From assembly GCF_051251125.1 (NCBI RefSeq), contig NZ_JBPCZL010000008.1: a DNA stretch of 64,000 nt; one strand, written 5' to 3'. Shown here one piece after another: positions 8,151-16,840 of this stretch. The stretch comes from Carnimonas bestiolae (GTDB taxonomy: Bacteria > Pseudomonadota > Gammaproteobacteria > Pseudomonadales > Halomonadaceae). A program made the position numbers and the translations under genes. The first letter of the stretch is position 1. Each line of letters begins with the position of its first letter. The notes beneath the pieces are model-generated. The model saw only the letters and a program-made list of their open reading frames with translations, had not been told where the DNA came from and did not search any database.

Positions 8151-9647
8151 ATGTCAGCCAACGACCAACACACCCATCACACCCAGCTTGAGCGGGCTCA
8201 AAAGGCCAACGATGCGCTAGCAGAAACGCGCAAGGCGCGCTGGTACCCGCACGTGCATATCGCTGCCACGGCTGGCTGGATCAACGATCCCAACGGGCTA
8301 TCGTTCTTCAATGGACGCTATCAGGCCTACTTCCAGCACCATCCCTACGGCAGCCAATGGGGCCCTATGCATTGGGGGCATGTGTCGAGCACGGACATGG
8401 TGCATTGGCAGCGCCACCCTATTGCGTTAGCCCCAAGCATCGAGGCAGATCGCGATGGCGTATTCTCCGGATCTGCAGTAGAAGGCCCCGACGGGCTGCT
8501 GTATGCGTTCTACACCGGTCACCGCTGGCGCAATGGGAACAACGAAGATGACGGCAATCTACAGGTGCAGTGTTTGGCCGTATCGCAAGATGGCTGCTCG
8601 TTTGAAAAGCGCGGCACCGTTATTGACTGCCCCGAGGGCATCTCGCACTTCCGCGATCCCAAGGTGTGGTATCAGGAGGGGCGCTGGTGGATGGTGGTAG
8701 GCGTTAGCTCACTCGAGCAGCGTGGTGAAGTGTGGCTCTATGCCTCGAGCAATTTGACCGAATGGCGATTTGAGCGCGTGCTCTTTCAGGCGCCCGAGCC
8801 CAGCGTGTTCATGCTGGAATGCCCCGACATGTTTCCCCTCGGTGATAAATGGGTGCTGCTCTATTGCCCGATGGGGCTAGCCAAGACGGGCTTTGAGGGA
8901 CGCAACGGCCACAATGCAGGCTACGTGGTGGGGGATTGGGCCCCAGGGCAGGCCTTCACGCCGCTTACATCATTCCGCCCGCTCGACTGGGGCCACCAGT
9001 TTTATGCCCCGCAAACCTTCGAAACCCCTGATGGCCGTCGTGCCATGTTCGGCTGGATGGGCGCGTTTAACATGGCCCTCCCACCGCAGGCCGAAGATGG
9101 CTGGTGTGGCCAGTTGACCGTGCCGCGCGAGCTTCGGCTTGGCAGTGATCTCCACCTTTATAACCTCCCGATCGCGGAGTTCAGCCAACTGCGCACCCGT
9201 ACGCTGGATCTGGGCGCGCTAATCCTGGAGGCGAATCAAACGCGCGTAATTGTCGAAGAGTGCCAGCCCTGTGAAATCGCGCTCACCATCGACCTTGATC
9301 ACAGCAGTGCTGAACGTATTGGATTGTGGATCGGCCAGCCTAATGGCAGTGATGGAGTATTGATTGCTTACGACGACCAAACTCAAAGAGTCGTCGTCGA
9401 TCGCGGCAGTGCGCAGCTCGGCGACCGCGGTTACCGAGCCGCCCCCTGCGCCAGCGAGGGAAAGCTTGAGCTACGCATTCTGATCGATACCAGCTCAGTC
9501 GAAGTATTTATCAACAACGGCCACGCATCGATCACCTCCTTCGTATTCCCGGTCGAGGGGCAACGATCTGCCTTACTTCGCGCGGAATCGGGCAACGCCA
9601 CTATCGACTCAGTGGTTGTCCATTCACTCAGCAGTATTTGGCGCTGA
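8151..9647 (+). CDS. cscA: GH32 sucrose hydrolase (invertase)
   Basis: A 498-residue cytoplasmic glycoside hydrolase of family 32, hydrolysing sucrose (beta-fructofuranosidase) to glucose and fructose. The ATG at 8151 follows AGAGG; an upstream ATG at 8106 overlaps the permease and is less likely. The five-bladed propeller holds the nucleophile in GWINDPNGLSFF, the transition-state aspartate in HFRDPKVWY and the acid/base glutamate in MLECPDMFPL. The C-terminal beta-sandwich ends in SVEVFINNGHASITS. No signal peptide is seen, agreeing with uptake of intact sucrose by the adjacent CscB symporter. No fructokinase gene is in the cluster. Confidence 0.9.
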   Translation: MSANDQHTHHTQLERAQKANDALAETRKARWYPHVHIAATAGWINDPNGLSFFNGRYQAYFQHHPYGSQWGPMHWGHVSSTDMVHWQRHPIALAPSIEADRDGVFSGSAVEGPDGLLYAFYTGHRWRNGNNEDDGNLQVQCLAVSQDGCSFEKRGTVIDCPEGISHFRDPKVWYQEGRWWMVVGVSSLEQRGEVWLYASSNLTEWRFERVLFQAPEPSVFMLECPDMFPLGDKWVLLYCPMGLAKTGFEGRNGHNAGYVVGDWAPGQAFTPLTSFRPLDWGHQFYAPQTFETPDGRRAMFGWMGAFNMALPPQAEDGWCGQLTVPRELRLGSDLHLYNLPIAEFSQLRTRTLDLGALILEANQTRVIVEECQPCEIALTIDLDHSSAERIGLWIGQPNGSDGVLIAYDDQTQRVVVDRGSAQLGDRGYRAAPCASEGKLELRILIDTSSVEVFINNGHASITSFVFPVEGQRSALLRAESGNATIDSVVVHSLSSIWR

Positions 9648-9692
9648 CGATCTCGCTGTTACCAACGAATTCAGCCACGCTGGTAATAAAAA

Positions 9693-9720
9693 AGCGCCGC
9701 TCAGTACGTAGAGCGGCGCT
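9693..9720 (-). terminator. Rho-independent terminator between cscA and the T3SS locus
   Basis: The perfect 10-bp stem AGCGCCGCTC (9693-9702) with GAGCGGCGCT (9711-9720) has an 8-base loop. On the minus strand it is followed by TTTTTTATTA, so it ends transcription of the gene at 9812-10279. On the plus strand the T-run is missing, though the hairpin may still slow reading from cscA. Confidence 0.8.
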
Positions 9721-9811
9721 CAATGTGGTACGACTCACTCGAACGAATAACAATAACTACGCAACAGCACGTCCGAGGGAGTAACGCTTTTCCATTCTGC
9801 CAGTCGTTATA

Positions 9812-10279
9812 TTAATTCTGCGGGCGCTGCTTGGCAGAATCCAGAATGGATTTCTCTTCTGTGGTGACCTGAGTCACTTTGGCTGACGAGGCGATGGCAG
9901 AGTCGAAGGTAGCCTTCATCTGACCAATAGCATCGTCGGTATTCGCTTGCGACTGCACGCTTGAATCGGCCAAACCACCCTGAGCGGCCCATTCAACGTT
10001 TGAGGTATACATCAAACCATCAACGCCAGCGGCATCGTGTGTATCAATCGCGTCGAGCACGCCTTTGTGATCGACCAGATACTCTGCTGCCTGCTTAACG
10101 TCACCACTGCCGTTTTTTGCCAGGTCCTTGATTTCGTTTGAATTTGTAGAACCTTCACCTTTACTGTTCAAGTAATCGGCGACGGTCTGGCTTGCCTGCG
10201 CGATGTCCAGGTGGCTATCAAAATCGGCTGCTTGTCCTGAACCCGAACCGCCTGCTGCTTCAGCTGCATTTACACCCAT
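9812..10279 (-). CDS. NopX-repeat/filament-tail fusion protein of the T3SS
   Basis: A 155-residue protein without known full-length relatives that I can name. ATG 10279 is preferred because AAAGGA lies eight bases upstream; TTG 10285 adds two residues. The N-terminus is Gly/Ala/Ser-rich, like secreted type III substrates. Residues about 30-105 form one module resembling the repeats of HrpF/NopX-type translocon proteins (AAEYLVDHKGVLDAID then VDGLMYTSN), also repeated in the 1083-residue protein at 31565-34816. The last about 38 residues are nearly identical to the end of the 52-residue protein at 10982-11140 (shared TFDSAIASSA and AKQRPQN). It is divergent from the main T3SS operon. It is probably a secreted or filament-associated component. 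There is no signal peptide. Confidence 0.55.
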   Translation of the reverse strand: MGVNAAEAAGGSGSGQAADFDSHLDIAQASQTVADYLNSKGEGSTNSNEIKDLAKNGSGDVKQAAEYLVDHKGVLDAIDTHDAAGVDGLMYTSNVEWAAQGGLADSSVQSQANTDDAIGQMKATFDSAIASSAKVTQVTTEEKSILDSAKQRPQN

Positions 10280-10981
10280 GATCAACGTCCTTTAGCTGAG
10301 AAAGTCACGCTCGCACTGCCTTTACGAAACCGTTGCCAAGACAGGATGCCCTGCCAACCGTGCGAACACTGTCGGTCGTACGAAAGCCTAGATATCGCTA
10401 AGCAGATACAGAGCGCCTGGTCATGCCCTTTCAGGCGTCATCGCACTCCTGTTTCTTCAGCAAGAATTCAAAGAATCAGGGAAACGCCCCACTCCGCAGA
10501 CGTCGATGGCACGATTGTTATATATGCTGCCTACCGATAACTATCACAGTTACCATGCCATGGAACTGTGCACAACAGATGACATCCATTTGTCATTTTG
10601 TTGGTCGACATGAGCTATATATAGGTTCGGGTGACTATAACCACATATAAACCGACGAAAAGGCGCCCGATCGCCACCTATAGGACGACTTTTTTTAACG
10701 TAAAATATTATTTTTTTATTACAGCGCCGATCGAGAAATTTTTTTAATCTCCCCTTAATCAACGAGTTATTCAGCCGTCGCGCAAATTTCTTGCACACTA
10801 TTGCAAACTGTTACATTGCCCGAGCGAGCTACCTATTCCCTTAAGCAAATACAAGAGGGTAGAGTCTTAAGTGTCGATGCTTGCTGTTTCGGGCACGACA
10901 TGCTTAACCCCAAGCACAAGAAAGCCGCACCATATCCACTTCCATTCCGGATATGGGCAATTCCATTAAAGGAGCTACACC
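10280..10981. other. Divergent control region of the T3SS locus
   Basis: About 700 bases without a credible gene. The part 10540-10800 is strikingly AT-rich, with runs of T and A such as at 10689-10730, unlike the GC-rich genes either side, as is usual for silenced or regulated virulence promoters. No clear hrp box (GGAACC...CCAC) or tts box was found by eye. It must drive both the minus-strand fusion gene and the plus-strand operon. Confidence 0.4.
10930..10956 (+). promoter_or_regulatory. Hairpin in the leader of the small filament-like gene
   Basis: CCATATCC (10930-10937) pairs with GGATATGG (10949-10956) across an 11-base loop, ending about 13 bases before the ribosome binding site AAAGGAG. 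A 5' stem like this often protects a highly expressed short mRNA. Function is inferred. Confidence 0.35.
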
Positions 10982-11140
10982 ATGGCCGATAGCAGCGCAA
11001 TTTCTGCAGATACCCAGAGTTCCATTGATTCCATGAAACAGACCTTTGATTCGGCAATCGCATCATCTGCCGAAGTCACCAAAGTGACTACCGAGAAGAA
11101 ATCAATTCTCGACGCCGCTAAACAGCGTCCGCAGAACTGA
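10982..11140 (+). CDS. 52-residue T3SS filament-subunit candidate
   Basis: A small gene with an excellent ribosome binding site (AAAGGAG seven bases before the ATG). The 52-residue hydrophilic alpha-helical product has no cysteine, aromatic-poor composition and the end ILDAAKQRPQN. This fits the size and character of T3SS needle/pilus subunits (SctF, HrpA, NopA), which are short, helical and lack a signal peptide; no direct family signature is visible. Its last 38 residues recur at the end of the divergent 155-residue protein. It is first in the T3SS operon, followed after 122 bases (with a small hairpin around 11162-11176) by sctD, a place where filament genes are often found. The role is inference. 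Confidence 0.6.
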   Translation: MADSSAISADTQSSIDSMKQTFDSAIASSAEVTKVTTEKKSILDAAKQRPQN

Positions 11141-11262
11141 TAAAGCATCGACATGCCGAGTGGTGGTGAAAGCCACCCTCTGGATGACTTGCCGCCTACT
11201 TCCGTTTGATTGAACGGTCAGCGTGGGCGGTAATTATTTCACCGTATTGATAAAAGACATCC

Positions 11263-12201
11263 ATGCCCCTTCCCTTGTTACGGCACTCATCCTCGTCTTT
11301 AGCCACGCCTGTTCATGCGAGGCTAACGGTTGAGCAGGGCCGATACGCTGGTGTGGCTGTCGATATCGAACAGGATTCCTGCGTTGTTGGCAGTGGCAGT
11401 CAAGCGGATATCGTTCTGCGTGACAGAGATGTCGCCAGCCAGCACGTGCGCTTTCGCTTTCATGGCAACATGGTGGCGATCGAAGCAATTGATTATCAGG
11501 TCGAGCTTGATCACACCACACTGGCCGCCGGTAGCGGTCAGCGACGTCGCTTACCGGTGCACGTTTCACTGGGAGGCGTAGCGCTCACATTGGCGCTTGC
11601 GGATTCACCGAGTGCGCCATCCCAGCAACCCATCGCCAATTTTTTCCGCTCCCGTCATCGCTCAACGCTGCTGATTAGCGCGCTGGTGCTTGTGCTGCTT
11701 GCCGCCCTCGCGGTGGTTATTGGCAGCAGCTTTGCTCGTGATCAGCCTGCCGCCTCTCAGCCATCGCCCGCTTCGCGCGCGCCTAACACCAACGAAAGCA
11801 GCGCCGACACCCTCGATCAAGTGGTGGCTGAAGTGACTGGCTATTTGCATCAGCATGGGGCCAACGGCATTACCGCCTCCAATGACAATGGCCGAATTCT
11901 GCTGAGCGGCACGATCAATGAGGACCAGTCAGGATTGATTGGTCAGATAGAGCAGTGGTTCGATACCCATTATGGCGATCGCTTCATGCTTACCAGCACA
12001 GTAAGTCGGCGCGCTGCCGTTTCACCGCCGCCGCTATTATTGAGAGCAGTGTGGTATGGCCACTCACCCTATGCCGTCGATAGCCAGGGCAAGCGTCTTT
12101 ATCCGGGCGCCAGCGTTGGCGATGGCTGGGTCATCGATACCATCTCCCGGAACGGCGTTACCTTGAAACGTGATGACCAACATTTCACCATGACCTTCTA
12201 G
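11263..12201 (+). CDS. sctD: T3SS inner-membrane ring protein SctD (HrpQ/YscD type)
   Basis: A 312-residue SctD. An N-terminal cytoplasmic FHA-like domain (about residues 18-115) contains DIVLRDRDVASQHVRF; a single membrane helix follows (about 134-158, LLISALVLVLLAALAVVIG), then a periplasmic BON/ring-building region to the end. Length and layout match the Hrp/Rhc type of SctD. The canonical FHA phosphothreonine-binding arginine is replaced (VGSGSQAD instead of a GR motif), so phosphopeptide binding is doubtful, as in other SctD proteins. It probably forms the outer ring of the inner-membrane platform with SctJ. The start ATG 11263 has only a weak AAAAGA-like binding site. Confidence 0.8.
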   Translation: MPLPLLRHSSSSLATPVHARLTVEQGRYAGVAVDIEQDSCVVGSGSQADIVLRDRDVASQHVRFRFHGNMVAIEAIDYQVELDHTTLAAGSGQRRRLPVHVSLGGVALTLALADSPSAPSQQPIANFFRSRHRSTLLISALVLVLLAALAVVIGSSFARDQPAASQPSPASRAPNTNESSADTLDQVVAEVTGYLHQHGANGITASNDNGRILLSGTINEDQSGLIGQIEQWFDTHYGDRFMLTSTVSRRAAVSPPPLLLRAVWYGHSPYAVDSQGKRLYPGASVGDGWVIDTISRNGVTLKRDDQHFTMTF

Positions 12202-12246
12202 GATGGTTGGTCGCGTGCGCGACCCCACTGCTGGAGCGACAAATCA

Positions 12247-12627
12247 ATGAAAATAACATCAGATTTGAAAGCTGCCGATCGCGTTGCTCGTAGTGACTTC
12301 AGTAAACGTATCGATGACGAACATGCCTCGACGTTCGCCGCGGATATGGCGCGGGCGCTGCGCAATGTTCCGTCCACTGATACCGACAAACGCAAGGCAC
12401 AGCGATCGCTGGCAAAGCGCATCGCGAAGGTCACCACCAGAGAGCTCGACCAGTCCGACGATGAACACGTGCTGCTTGAAGCACTGGAATACGTCATCGA
12501 TAGCGTTATTCCTCAGCTTGATGACCTCGACACAAGCGCCAAAGCGTATATGACCGCATTGCTTAAAGATGAGATGGCGATCCGCGAAGAGTGCTTCACG
12601 CAGCGCCAGGCAGCGGTTGGTCAGTGA
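12247..12627 (+). CDS. Small T3SS cluster protein, unassigned
   Basis: A 126-residue soluble, charged, largely helical protein with no recognised domain. The ATG follows GGAG at 12234-12237. It lies between sctD and a TPR gene that is followed by sctV. By position it could be the partner of the TPR protein, as YscX is of YscY immediately before YscV in Yersinia, or a reduced HrpJ/SctW-type gatekeeper; residue similarity to YscX is not evident by eye. Its stop overlaps the GTG of the next gene (GTGA), so the two are translationally coupled. Confidence 0.5.
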   Translation: MKITSDLKAADRVARSDFSKRIDDEHASTFAADMARALRNVPSTDTDKRKAQRSLAKRIAKVTTRELDQSDDEHVLLEALEYVIDSVIPQLDDLDTSAKAYMTALLKDEMAIREECFTQRQAAVGQ

Positions 12628-13007
12628 CCAGCAAGGATCAGAAGGCGGCTCAGGCGCTCCACCGTCTGGGACGTTTACACCAGTCTGCTGGCAACCATGA
12701 GCGTGCGCTGGTGCTACTGCTAACGGCCTCGCGGCTAACCCCGCATGAACCAACGCTGCTGTTTCACTTGGCCGATGCCTTCATCGCCAATCAGCAAGGG
12801 GCTCGCGCGCTTCATGCACTTGAGCGAGTAGAAGGTCCGCTCCGCAGCGCCAGTGAATATACACTGCTGAAAGCCAAGGTGCTTTGGCAGCAAGGGAAGC
12901 TCGATGAAGCACGCCGTGCCTTTAAAGATTATCGCCGACAGATGCACCAGCAGGCGGCCACTGACGCGCCCACGGCGATAACAGGAGACGATCCAGAATG
13001 GCGATAA
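12624..13007 (+). CDS. TPR chaperone-like T3SS protein (SctY-like)
   Basis: A 127-residue protein of tetratricopeptide repeats, including YLLALHRLGRLHQSAG-type helices (ALHRLGRLHQSAGNHERALV), PHEPTLLFHLADAFIANQQG and SEYTLLKAKVLWQQGKLDEA. I start it at GTG 12624, which overlaps the stop of the previous gene as GTGA; an ATG at 12591 would read deeper into that gene. It overlaps sctV by ten bases. TPR proteins in this slot (YscY, rhizobial Y4yS-like proteins) chaperone an early substrate or bind SctV. Which of these it is cannot be decided here. Confidence 0.6.
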   Translation: MTSKDQKAAQALHRLGRLHQSAGNHERALVLLLTASRLTPHEPTLLFHLADAFIANQQGARALHALERVEGPLRSASEYTLLKAKVLWQQGKLDEARRAFKDYRRQMHQQAATDAPTAITGDDPEWR

Positions 13008-15103
13008 TCCAACGACTTAACCAGTTTGCACTACAGGCGACCCGACGCGGCGATCTGGTGGTAATGGCGCTGCTGATGCTGGCGATCGTGATGATTGTCA
13101 TCCCACTCCCTACCTTCCTGCTTGATCTGCTGATTGGCATTAATATTGGCATTAGCCTGCTAGTGCTGATTGTCGCGCTCTATGTACGCCAGCCGGTGGA
13201 GTTCTCCTCGCTGCCCTCGGTAATACTGCTGGCCACCCTGTTTCGGCTATCGCTCTCCATCTCGACGGCGCGCCTGGTATTGCTGCAAGCCGATGCGGGG
13301 CATGTGGTCGCCACCTTCGGTCATTTTGTGATTGGCGGACAGTTGGCGGTCGGCATGATCGTGTTCTTGATCATTACCGTGGCGCAGTTTCTGGTGATTA
13401 CCAAAGGGGCCGAACGTGTCGCTGAGGTAGCCGCGCGCTTCATTCTTGATGCCATGCCCGGCAAGCAAATGAGCATCGATAACGAGCTGAAAAGCGGCGA
13501 CATCGACGCTGCCGAAGCCAAGCACAAGCGCGAAACGCTGCAGCGTGAGAGCCACCTGTTCGGCGCCATGGACGGTGCCATGAAGTTTGTCAAAGGCGAC
13601 TCGATCGCCAGCCTGGTGATTCTATTCGTTAACCTTGTCGGCGGCCTGTTGATTGGCGTGCTGAGCATGGGCATGCCTTTTACAGAAGCAATCTCTACCT
13701 ACTCGCTATTAACGGTCGGCGATGGCCTGATTGCCCAGATTCCTGCGCTGATGGTGTCAGTGGCGGCGGGTACGATCGTGACGCGGGTAGGCAGCGAGAA
13801 CGATTTGGGCAGCGAAATCATTAATCAATTGGGGGCCAATAGTCAGGCACTGCTGCTGAGCGCGCTGGTGCTGACGATTCTGGCGCTGATTCCTGGCATG
13901 CCCGCGGTCATCTTCCTCACGCTGGCGGTGGTATTTGCGGGCCTCGCCTTCTGGGTCAGAAAACGCTTGAAGGCAGACACCACTACCGATAGCGACGACG
14001 CGCCTGACACCGAAACAGCGCCCGTTGCCAGTGATCAGCAGCCCGACGTGCGCGCGTACCGCACGGTACTGGAGCTGCACGGCACCATTTTTACCCCGCC
14101 ATTGCTCGACGCCATCCGCCAACAGGTGCTGTCCCATCAGCGCGAACTGGAAAACCAGCTCGGTATTGGCTTTCCCGATGTGCATGTTCACTACAGCGGC
14201 GACGCCATGCCAGCAGGGTTCGTCATCCGGCTGGATGAGGTGCCCGTCAGCCGTGGAGAGATTCCGCCCAATCAGCTACTGATGAACGATGCCGCCTTCG
14301 CCATTGATATTCTCGATCTTAACGTCGCGACACGCCCGCCGCTGTTCGGTGCCAAGCAGCAGCATTGGGTGGCCGCAGACGCGCGCGAAATTCTCGAAGA
14401 TGCCGGAGTAGGCTACATCGATATCGATGAAGTGCTTGCGCTATGCGTTAACCATGTACTGCGCCGCTACGCCAGCGACTTCGTTGGCTTACAGGAGACG
14501 CGCCGGCTGCTGGGGCTCGAGCACGAAGCTCATCCTGAGCTAGTCGATGAGCTACTGAACTGGCTGCCGATCCAGCGCATCTCGGAAATTTTTAAAACTC
14601 TCGCGAGCGGCGGTGTGCCGCTGCGACCGATGCGCCAGTTGCTGGAGGCATTGATCAGTTGGGGGCATGCCGATGAGAAGAACTCCGTCATTGTCGATCG
14701 AGTTCGTGTCGAGTTAGCGCGTCAGATCTGCAACTACTACGCGACGGCAAATCGCACGCTGCCCGCGTGGGTAATGACGCGGCAAAGCGAGTCGCTGCTG
14801 CGCGACAACAAGCTGGCGCAGGAAAAAGGCATCAATCCGCTAAATGAGCTGCGCGACTGGTTTTCCCGCCACGTGCAGAAGCTGGACGACACAATGATGC
14901 CGGTGGTCGTTATTTCCGAAGATTTGCGCTCATCGCTGCAAGACTGGCTGCACTATTCGTCCTTCGACATGATCGTGCTGTCGTGGAAGGAAATTGCGCC
15001 GGAGTTCGATTTCCAGCCCTTGGAACGTATTTCTCTAGGGCAGCTGGAGCATTCCCCCCAGCAAAAAGGTGAGCACCACTTTGAAACGTCCCAACGCCAT
15101 TAA
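12998..15103 (+). CDS. sctV: T3SS export-gate protein SctV (HrcV/RhcV)
   Basis: A 701-residue FHIPEP-family export gate of normal length. About eight membrane helices fill residues 15-330, with the family signature around ERVAEVAARFILDAMPGKQM and ELKSGDIDAAEA between helices. The rest is the cytoplasmic domain that forms the nonameric ring receiving chaperone-substrate complexes. AGGAGA stands nine bases before the ATG. It sits within the operon between the SctY-like gene and the CpaC-like secretin. Confidence 0.95.
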   Translation: MAIIQRLNQFALQATRRGDLVVMALLMLAIVMIVIPLPTFLLDLLIGINIGISLLVLIVALYVRQPVEFSSLPSVILLATLFRLSLSISTARLVLLQADAGHVVATFGHFVIGGQLAVGMIVFLIITVAQFLVITKGAERVAEVAARFILDAMPGKQMSIDNELKSGDIDAAEAKHKRETLQRESHLFGAMDGAMKFVKGDSIASLVILFVNLVGGLLIGVLSMGMPFTEAISTYSLLTVGDGLIAQIPALMVSVAAGTIVTRVGSENDLGSEIINQLGANSQALLLSALVLTILALIPGMPAVIFLTLAVVFAGLAFWVRKRLKADTTTDSDDAPDTETAPVASDQQPDVRAYRTVLELHGTIFTPPLLDAIRQQVLSHQRELENQLGIGFPDVHVHYSGDAMPAGFVIRLDEVPVSRGEIPPNQLLMNDAAFAIDILDLNVATRPPLFGAKQQHWVAADAREILEDAGVGYIDIDEVLALCVNHVLRRYASDFVGLQETRRLLGLEHEAHPELVDELLNWLPIQRISEIFKTLASGGVPLRPMRQLLEALISWGHADEKNSVIVDRVRVELARQICNYYATANRTLPAWVMTRQSESLLRDNKLAQEKGINPLNELRDWFSRHVQKLDDTMMPVVVISEDLRSSLQDWLHYSSFDMIVLSWKEIAPEFDFQPLERISLGQLEHSPQQKGEHHFETSQRH

Positions 15104-15105
15104 TC

Positions 15106-16431
15106 ATGCTCTGGAACACTAACGTGAAACGTCGCCTGATTCCCCGTACCTGGCATTCGATACGACGCCTATCGCTGCTGACCGCCGTCGCCGCCACGCT
15201 GCTAGGAGCGTTGGTGCCTAGCGCCGATGCTGATAACCAGCAATCAATTAGCCTCGCGGTGGGCCACGGCAGGCTGGTGGAGCTGGACCAGGCGACCTCG
15301 CAGGTATATCTGGCTGACCCGAGCGTGGCGGATATACAGCAGATTACGCCGAACCGTCTGTATCTTTACGGACGCCGCACCGGCACCACTAATCTGATTG
15401 CCGTGAATGGGCAGCACCACGCCAATGCGTCGATTTCAATTGCCGTTACTCAGGCCGATGCCAACGCCGCCAATCGTCAGCGTGACGCTGACGCGCAGCA
15501 GGACAGCCTGAAGCTCAAGGCCGTGGGCCGTCAGCTTGAGATTACCGGCAGCAGTGACTCGGTGGGCAGCGAACTGGATACCACCCAAGCGGCGCGTTCG
15601 CAGGTAGACAGCGACGATCAGGTGAGCAACCAGAGCACCTACAGCGGCGCAAATCAGATCAATATCAGGGTTAGGTTTGCCGAGCTGTCTCGCGATGAGC
15701 TGCGCCAGTACGGCATTAACTGGAACGGCCAGATATCCAACGGTTCGTTCAACTTCGGGATTCTGGGCACCAGTAACGCGAGCATTCCGCTAAGTCGCAT
15801 GGGCGGCACCCGCATCGATGGGTTGCTGCAGGCGCTTGAAAGCAACAATGTGGTGAAGATTCTGGCGGAGCCAAACATCACCGCAGTGTCGGGCCATACC
15901 GCACGGTTTCTGGCAGGTGGAGAAGTGCCGATTCCGATTCCGGTCAATGACAATCTGGTTGGGATTCAATACAAGAAATACGGCGTGTCGCTAGTGACCA
16001 CCCCCACCCTGCTGCCCAACAATCGCATCTCGATGAATGTTAATCCGGAAGTCAGCTCACTGGTGGATGGCGGCAACGTCAAATACGGCAATGTCACCGT
16101 GCCTCAGTTGGTGGAACGCAGCGCAGACACCACGGTGGAGGTAGGCAACGGCCAGACCTTCGCGATTGGCGGGCTGTTCCAGCGTAATGATTCGACCGAT
16201 GTCGATGGGCTGCCGATTCTCAGCCATATTCCGATTCTTGGCCCACTGTTCAGCTCGAAGCGCTTTCAAAGCCATCAAACCGAGCTGGTTATCCTGATTA
16301 CGCCCTACCTCGTTAAACCGAGCTCGGAAACCCCGCGCACTCCGCTTGATAAGGCGCAGGTCAGTCAACAACCGCGTATTTCGCAGCCACCCATCAAGGA
16401 AAACCATGACTTCGGTTTCGACATGCACTAA
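15106..16431 (+). CDS. CpaC/RhcC2-like secretin of the T3SS
   Basis: A 441-residue outer-membrane secretin. After a signal sequence (about residues 17-42, ending SADA) comes the pilus-type N-terminal domain typical of Tad/Flp CpaC proteins (about 45-125, with VYLADPSVADIQQITPN and LYLYGRRTGTTNLIAV), then the secretin barrel domain (about 185-405, with VKILAEPNITAVSGHTARF and TELVILITPYLVKP). True SctC N0/N1 domains are absent; they are encoded separately at 17654-18271. This split matches rhizobial RhcC1 plus RhcC2. A CpaD-like lipoprotein gene overlaps its end. It probably forms the outer-membrane pore of the injectisome. Confidence 0.85.
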   Translation: MLWNTNVKRRLIPRTWHSIRRLSLLTAVAATLLGALVPSADADNQQSISLAVGHGRLVELDQATSQVYLADPSVADIQQITPNRLYLYGRRTGTTNLIAVNGQHHANASISIAVTQADANAANRQRDADAQQDSLKLKAVGRQLEITGSSDSVGSELDTTQAARSQVDSDDQVSNQSTYSGANQINIRVRFAELSRDELRQYGINWNGQISNGSFNFGILGTSNASIPLSRMGGTRIDGLLQALESNNVVKILAEPNITAVSGHTARFLAGGEVPIPIPVNDNLVGIQYKKYGVSLVTTPTLLPNNRISMNVNPEVSSLVDGGNVKYGNVTVPQLVERSADTTVEVGNGQTFAIGGLFQRNDSTDVDGLPILSHIPILGPLFSSKRFQSHQTELVILITPYLVKPSSETPRTPLDKAQVSQQPRISQPPIKENHDFGFDMH

Positions 16432-16840
16432 AGCGCTCGGGTTGATGGTGCTAGTGGCCGCCACCGCTGGCTGCGATACCTTGCTAGCGCCGTCATCCTC
16501 CGGGTGGGATAACGAAGGCTTCACCCGGGTCAATATGGCGGCTCCCGATGGCCGTACCCATAGCGGGATACTGCCGGACCGCTGCTACGATCGCCGCGAG
16601 CAGCCGTCAGGCACGATGGTTGACTTGCCACCGGGGTGCGCCACCGATCTGAATCTTATCAATATGGCGGCACGTCCAGACTCATTAACCCATGGCGAGC
16701 AAATGGGAGATGCGCGTGCCGAGCCGCTGGTAAGAGCCGCCCAGCAGCGGCTTTCCGAGCCTAAAGAAGATCAAGCGGAAGATGCCGAGCGCCAGCAGCA
16801 GAAGTCACCGACGCCAACGCAATCAGCGGGCAGCTTTTAA
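16406..16840 (+). CDS. CpaD-like lipoprotein
   Basis: A 144-residue putative lipoprotein. The start is ATG 16406 behind AAGGA, inside the secretin gene. The signal peptide ends in a lipobox (LVAATAGC, Cys24). The body has the features of CpaD, the Tad-pilus lipoprotein: DRCYDRREQPSG, then DLPPGCATDLNLINMAARPDSL, with the conserved GCA..NL..M pattern. The C-terminus is Gln/Glu-rich. In Tad systems CpaD helps place and stabilise the CpaC secretin; here it very likely does this for the CpaC-like T3SS secretin. It runs convergent with the TadD-like gene, overlapping by about 18 bases. Confidence 0.7.
   Translation: MTSVSTCTKALGLMVLVAATAGCDTLLAPSSSGWDNEGFTRVNMAAPDGRTHSGILPDRCYDRREQPSGTMVDLPPGCATDLNLINMAARPDSLTHGEQMGDARAEPLVRAAQQRLSEPKEDQAEDAERQQQKSPTPTQSAGSF

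Noticed and set aside
10346..10992. Small frames in the T3SS control region on both strands
   Set aside because: No binding sites or family resemblance; the region looks regulatory and AT-rich, and one frame overlaps the start of the supported 52-residue gene.
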